Part shown: one piece after another, positions 61,405-64,000 of the stretch
Layout of the letters: every line of letters starts with the position of its first letter
Position numbering within the stretch: position 1 is the stretch's first letter
From: Roseateles terrae
Lineage (GTDB): Bacteria; Pseudomonadota; Gammaproteobacteria; Burkholderiales; Burkholderiaceae_C
Length of the DNA stretch: 64,000 bases
Assembly: GCF_014192155.1 (NCBI RefSeq)
Contig: NZ_JACHXO010000005.1
Location: forward strand, 310,001-374,000
Direction of reading: 5' to 3'
Program-made: the position numbers and the translations under genes
The notes under the pieces: model-generated
What the model saw: only the letters and a program-made list of their open reading frames with translations
Told to the model about the DNA's origin: nothing
Database searches by the model: none

Positions 61405-61592
61405 TCGATGACCGCTTCTACGGCCTGATCGAACTGGTGCTGGTGTTCGGCCTGATCCTCGGCTGGGCGGGCTGGCAGTGGTGGGATTGGTGGCGGTGGA
61501 AGCAGCGGCACGAACGGCAGGAACGGCAGGGGCAGGAACAGGGGAAAAAGCAGAGGAAGGAACAGGAGCAGGGACCTCAGAACACCGAGTGA
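61401..61592 (+). CDS. Trp-rich single-span small membrane protein of unknown function, coupled to hemA
   Basis: 63 residues. Its ATG overlaps the hemA stop (ATGA). A short acidic N-terminus (MIDDRFYG) is followed by one hydrophobic helix (LIELVLVFGLILGWAGW) that runs into a Trp-rich boundary (QWWDWWRW) and a strongly charged Gln/Lys/Arg/Glu tail. The tail is encoded by a purine-rich tract and overlaps the 3' end of bciA by 16 bp. No family is recognised. Confidence 0.65.
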   Translation: MIDDRFYGLIELVLVFGLILGWAGWQWWDWWRWKQRHERQERQGQEQGKKQRKEQEQGPQNTE

Positions 61593-62569
61593 TCGCCACG
61601 CTCCGGCAGCGGCGCCTCCCCCCGCGCCAGCGCTTCGTAAAACGCACCGAGCGTCTGACGGCCTGTGGAGGGCGTGAGCAGCGCGTCATACCGTTCGCTG
61701 ACGGGGTCGAGCACCAGCATGGACTCGGTGGCGTAGTAGCGACCAATGCGGGCCAGCTCCGCCTTGGCCGCCGCGGCGGGCCAGACCCGGCCCAACACCG
61801 ACAGCCCGCCGACGATGGCATCCATCATCCCGAGCGGCACCTCCCGAAATCGGGGCGTGATCCCCAGCGCCGCGAACAGCAGCTCGCCCTGATCCCTCGC
61901 AGTGAGCGCAGGCCCGGGGCCGCCAATCGGCAACAGGCGGTTCAGTCGTGACGGTTCATCGATGCAGCCGGCCAGGTAGTCTGCCAGATCGTCATCGCTG
62001 ATGGGCTTGCAGGCGGTCTGCCGGCCGTCGCCGAAGACGAGGAAAGGCAAACCGCGACGCACCCGGTCCACCTGCCCGCAGAGTGACTTGAAGAACGCCG
62101 TGGGGCGCACGATGGACCAGTCCATCCCCGAGGCCTGCAGGGCGGCTTCAGCCGCGAGCTTGGCGTGCTGGAACGGCAGGCGGGGCTTTTGCAGGCACAG
62201 GGCGGACAGCAGCACCACCTGGCGGACGCCGGCCGCGCGTGCCGCATCGAATGCGGTCCGGTGGGCCGCATGATCCACCGCCCACGCGTCGGCCGGCATG
62301 CCGGTGCGGGAAGCCAGGCAGGACATCAGCACATCGAAGCGCTCCCCGCGCCAGCCGTCGTGTTGTTGTGAGCGGGCGTCGGTGACATCGCCAAAGCGCA
62401 GCTCGACACCGGGCAGTCGCTGGGCGAGCTCTGTCGCTGCCAGACGGCCGCCGACCCCGGCATGCGGGCGCACCAAGGCCACCACCGTGTGACCGTGACG
62501 TCGCAGGGCACGAGCGGTCGCCTGACCCAGCGTACCGGTGGCGCCCAGAAGAAACACCCGCGCCATCAT
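61577..62569 (-). CDS. bciA: Divinyl (proto)chlorophyllide 8-vinyl reductase BciA
   Basis: 330 residues, an atypical SDR. Rossmann motif FLLGATGTLGQATARAL at the N-terminus. BciA signatures: VRPTAFFKSLCGQVDRV, PFLVFGDGRQTACKPISDDD and ESMLVLDPVSERYDALLTPS. It reduces the ring-B 8-vinyl group with NADPH. It overlaps the crtC stop (ATGA); a second ATG at 62566 would also do. Confidence 0.95.
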   Translation of the reverse strand: MMARVFLLGATGTLGQATARALRRHGHTVVALVRPHAGVGGRLAATELAQRLPGVELRFGDVTDARSQQHDGWRGERFDVLMSCLASRTGMPADAWAVDHAAHRTAFDAARAAGVRQVVLLSALCLQKPRLPFQHAKLAAEAALQASGMDWSIVRPTAFFKSLCGQVDRVRRGLPFLVFGDGRQTACKPISDDDLADYLAGCIDEPSRLNRLLPIGGPGPALTARDQGELLFAALGITPRFREVPLGMMDAIVGGLSVLGRVWPAAAAKAELARIGRYYATESMLVLDPVSERYDALLTPSTGRQTLGAFYEALARGEAPLPERGDHSVF

Positions 62570-63585
62570 CGGCTCCTGGCCGCCTGCACGGCGAGACTGC
62601 CTCCCCGACGCCGCGGCATGCGAAATGGCAGCAAAGCCTGAACCCAGTGCTGATCAAAGCGCTGCAGGGACAGGCTCTCATGCATGGCCAGGGCGCCGCT
62701 GTCTCCCTCCCGCAGCAACGAGCGGCAGTAGAAGGGACCGCTCTCCAGCGTCGCCAGCAGTTGCGGCGGCGCGAGTCCCAGGGTATGCCGTTCCACCCGC
62801 CAGCCGCTACGGGGCAGCGGCTGGCGCGGCGGCGGCGGCTGGACGCTCAAACGCCCATCGGTATCGATGGACAGGGCGAGCGCTTCACTCGCCCCGCAAC
62901 GCGGCACCACGTCATAAAGGAGGGTGGTGCGGCCATCGTGCCGCGTGGTGCGTTGCCATTGCCAGCTGAGGAAGTCACGCGCCAGCGGTCGGCTGCCATG
63001 ATTGGCGTCCAGGTAGGCTTCTCCCTGCCAGCGCCGCCGCGGGGACGCCAGATCCACTTCAACCCGGGACGCCGGCGCGATCGGCTGCCAGTGGTGCAGC
63101 CCTCCCGGGTCCAGCGCAAAGGCCCATCCCGGCATCGCGCCTGGCCGCACGGTGATGCGACCCCGGACCCGCTGCGGAAACGGGACCGTCCATTCGTCCA
63201 GATCAATCTGCAGGCTGCCGTCGGGGAGCCACTGCAAGGAGCTGGGCCCGATGGACAGGTGCAGGCCGTCGCGCGCCAAGGTTTCCTGCCCACGCTCCGT
63301 CATGGTCCACAGTCGCGAGAATCCCCCGTCGCCCGGCGCCCGCTGATACAGCGAGACATTGATCGCGCAATGCGCCTGCGCGGGTGCACCGTCATCCCCC
63401 AGGCGCCGCCGGGCCCAGGCGTAGTAGGGCGAGAACACGCTGCCGATGAAGACGATCAGCGTCAGTGCCTGCACGCTGCCATCGGGCTGCACATCGCTCA
63501 GCGCATCGACATACCACCAGGCATAACCACCGGCCGGGACCGCGAGGTCGAAACCAGGTCCTCGAGCAGCTGCGCGGCAGCCAAT
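62566..63585 (-). CDS. crtC: Hydroxyneurosporene synthase CrtC (start uncertain)
   Basis: The conserved part reads DLAVPAGGYAWWYVDALSD, LIVFIGSVFSPYYAWARRR, YLDANHGSRPLARDFLSWQW and RSLLREGDSGALAMHESL, all CrtC-like; about 331 residues from GPGFDL. CrtC hydrates the 1,2 double bond of acyclic carotenoids. In frame there is no ATG, GTG or TTG between the GTG at 63829-63831 (deep in crtD) and the GTG at 63472-63474 (which would cut off the GGYAWWY motif). The end given, an ATT at 63583-63585, is only a guess. Overlaps crtD in any case. Confidence 0.8.
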   Translation of the reverse strand: MGCRAAARGPGFDLAVPAGGYAWWYVDALSDVQPDGSVQALTLIVFIGSVFSPYYAWARRRLGDDGAPAQAHCAINVSLYQRAPGDGGFSRLWTMTERGQETLARDGLHLSIGPSSLQWLPDGSLQIDLDEWTVPFPQRVRGRITVRPGAMPGWAFALDPGGLHHWQPIAPASRVEVDLASPRRRWQGEAYLDANHGSRPLARDFLSWQWQRTTRHDGRTTLLYDVVPRCGASEALALSIDTDGRLSVQPPPPRQPLPRSGWRVERHTLGLAPPQLLATLESGPFYCRSLLREGDSGALAMHESLSLQRFDQHWVQALLPFRMPRRRGGSLAVQAARSR

Positions 63586-64000
63586 TGGCCCGACAGCGCC
63601 GCCATCGGCACGCCAGGCCCCGGGTGCACCGAGCCCCCCGCCAGGAACAACCCTGGCAGCGTCGTTCGGCCGGCCGGCCGATCCCGGAAACTCGCCTGCC
63701 AGCCCCGGCTGGCCGGTCCGTACAGAGCGCCCTGGCTCGCCGGGAATCGCTGCGCGAAATCCTCCGGACGGGTCCGCAGCGGCGGCCCGGACAGCGTCAC
63801 CTGCAGGCCTGCCCGGCGCAGTCGTTCCCACATCTGTGTTTCGCATCGTTCGATCTCCTCGGCACTGAGGCCGCGCCCATGGGCATCGGCTGGGGCATTG
63901 ACCAGACACATGAGCCGCTCGGCCCGCCTGGCGCCGCCCGGCAAGCCGGGACGCAGCCGGTGGGCCTGACCGCTGCGGTCCTGCGCGCACACATAGACGG
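63498..64000 (-). CDS. crtD: Methoxyneurosporene desaturase CrtD, C-terminal part (5' end outside window)
   Basis: C-terminal ~167 residues of a CrtI/CrtD-type desaturase, cut by the right edge. The FAD-binding C-terminal signature is GLFLAGGSVHPGPGVPMAALSG. LSAEEIERCETQMWERLRRAGL and PASQGALYGPASRGWQASF are as in CrtD. It introduces the 3,4 double bond after CrtC. The last ~20 residues after LLEDL overlap the crtC N-terminus and are not a usual CrtD ending. Confidence 0.88.
   Translation of the reverse strand, partial: VYVCAQDRSGQAHRLRPGLPGGARRAERLMCLVNAPADAHGRGLSAEEIERCETQMWERLRRAGLQVTLSGPPLRTRPEDFAQRFPASQGALYGPASRGWQASFRDRPAGRTTLPGLFLAGGSVHPGPGVPMAALSGQLAAAQLLEDLVSTSRSRPVVMPGGMSMR

Overview
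The window looks like a high-GC chromosome segment of a phototrophic betaproteobacterium in the Burkholderiales, near the Rubrivivax / Roseateles / Leptothrix group. This rests on three things: the gene order pilB-pilC-pilD-coaE-zapD-yacG, an mla operon, and a purple-bacterial photosynthesis gene cluster (PGC) that combines the oxygen-dependent cyclase AcsF, the 8-vinyl reductase BciA and a HiPIP electron carrier. The assignment is by gene content only. I found no tRNA, rRNA, CRISPR array, transposase or integrase.

Bases 1-30500 are mostly housekeeping. They hold the end of gltB and gltD (glutamate synthase), then a convergent minor-pilin operon (pilE-fimT-pilV-pilW-pilX-pilY1, minus strand). 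Next is mlaFEDACB for outer-membrane lipid asymmetry (plus). A divergent central-carbon pair follows: zwf-hexR (minus) and tal-pgi-HAD phosphatase (plus), with a good HexR operator between them. Then come yacG, zapD, coaE and pilDCB (minus), a membrane-anchored glutaredoxin (plus), and a TPR/O-GlcNAc-transferase-like glycosyltransferase (minus).

Bases 30584-64000 are about 33 kb of PGC and run off the right edge. A tightly packed minus-strand superoperon, bchF-N-B-H-L-M-lhaA-puhA-puhB-puhC-acsF-puhE, supplies early bacteriochlorophyll synthesis and reaction-centre H subunit and assembly factors. On the plus strand follow the regulators ppaA/aerR and ppsR. Then come bchG, a PucC-like transporter, bchP, a small membrane ORF, HiPIP, a DUF3422 gene, bchI and bchD. 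bchO is inverted and divergent from crtI-crtB-hemA-small ORF. The minus-strand crtD-crtC-bciA group closes the window. puf, puc, bchCXYZ, crtE and crtF are not here and may lie beyond the right edge or elsewhere.

The most interesting signal is regulatory. PpsR-type palindromes (TGT-N12-ACA or one mismatch) lie before bchF, bchG and bchO/crtI. In each case the operator overlaps a plausible -35 hexamer placed so that transcription would start at, or within about 2 nt of, the start codon, and no Shine-Dalgarno is visible. This suggests leaderless, PpsR-controlled photosynthesis transcripts. Other points of note are a crtC with no usual start codon near its conserved N-terminus, two uncharacterised small membrane proteins translationally coupled to bchP and hemA, an MlaA without a lipobox, and short in-frame tandem repeats in several proteins.
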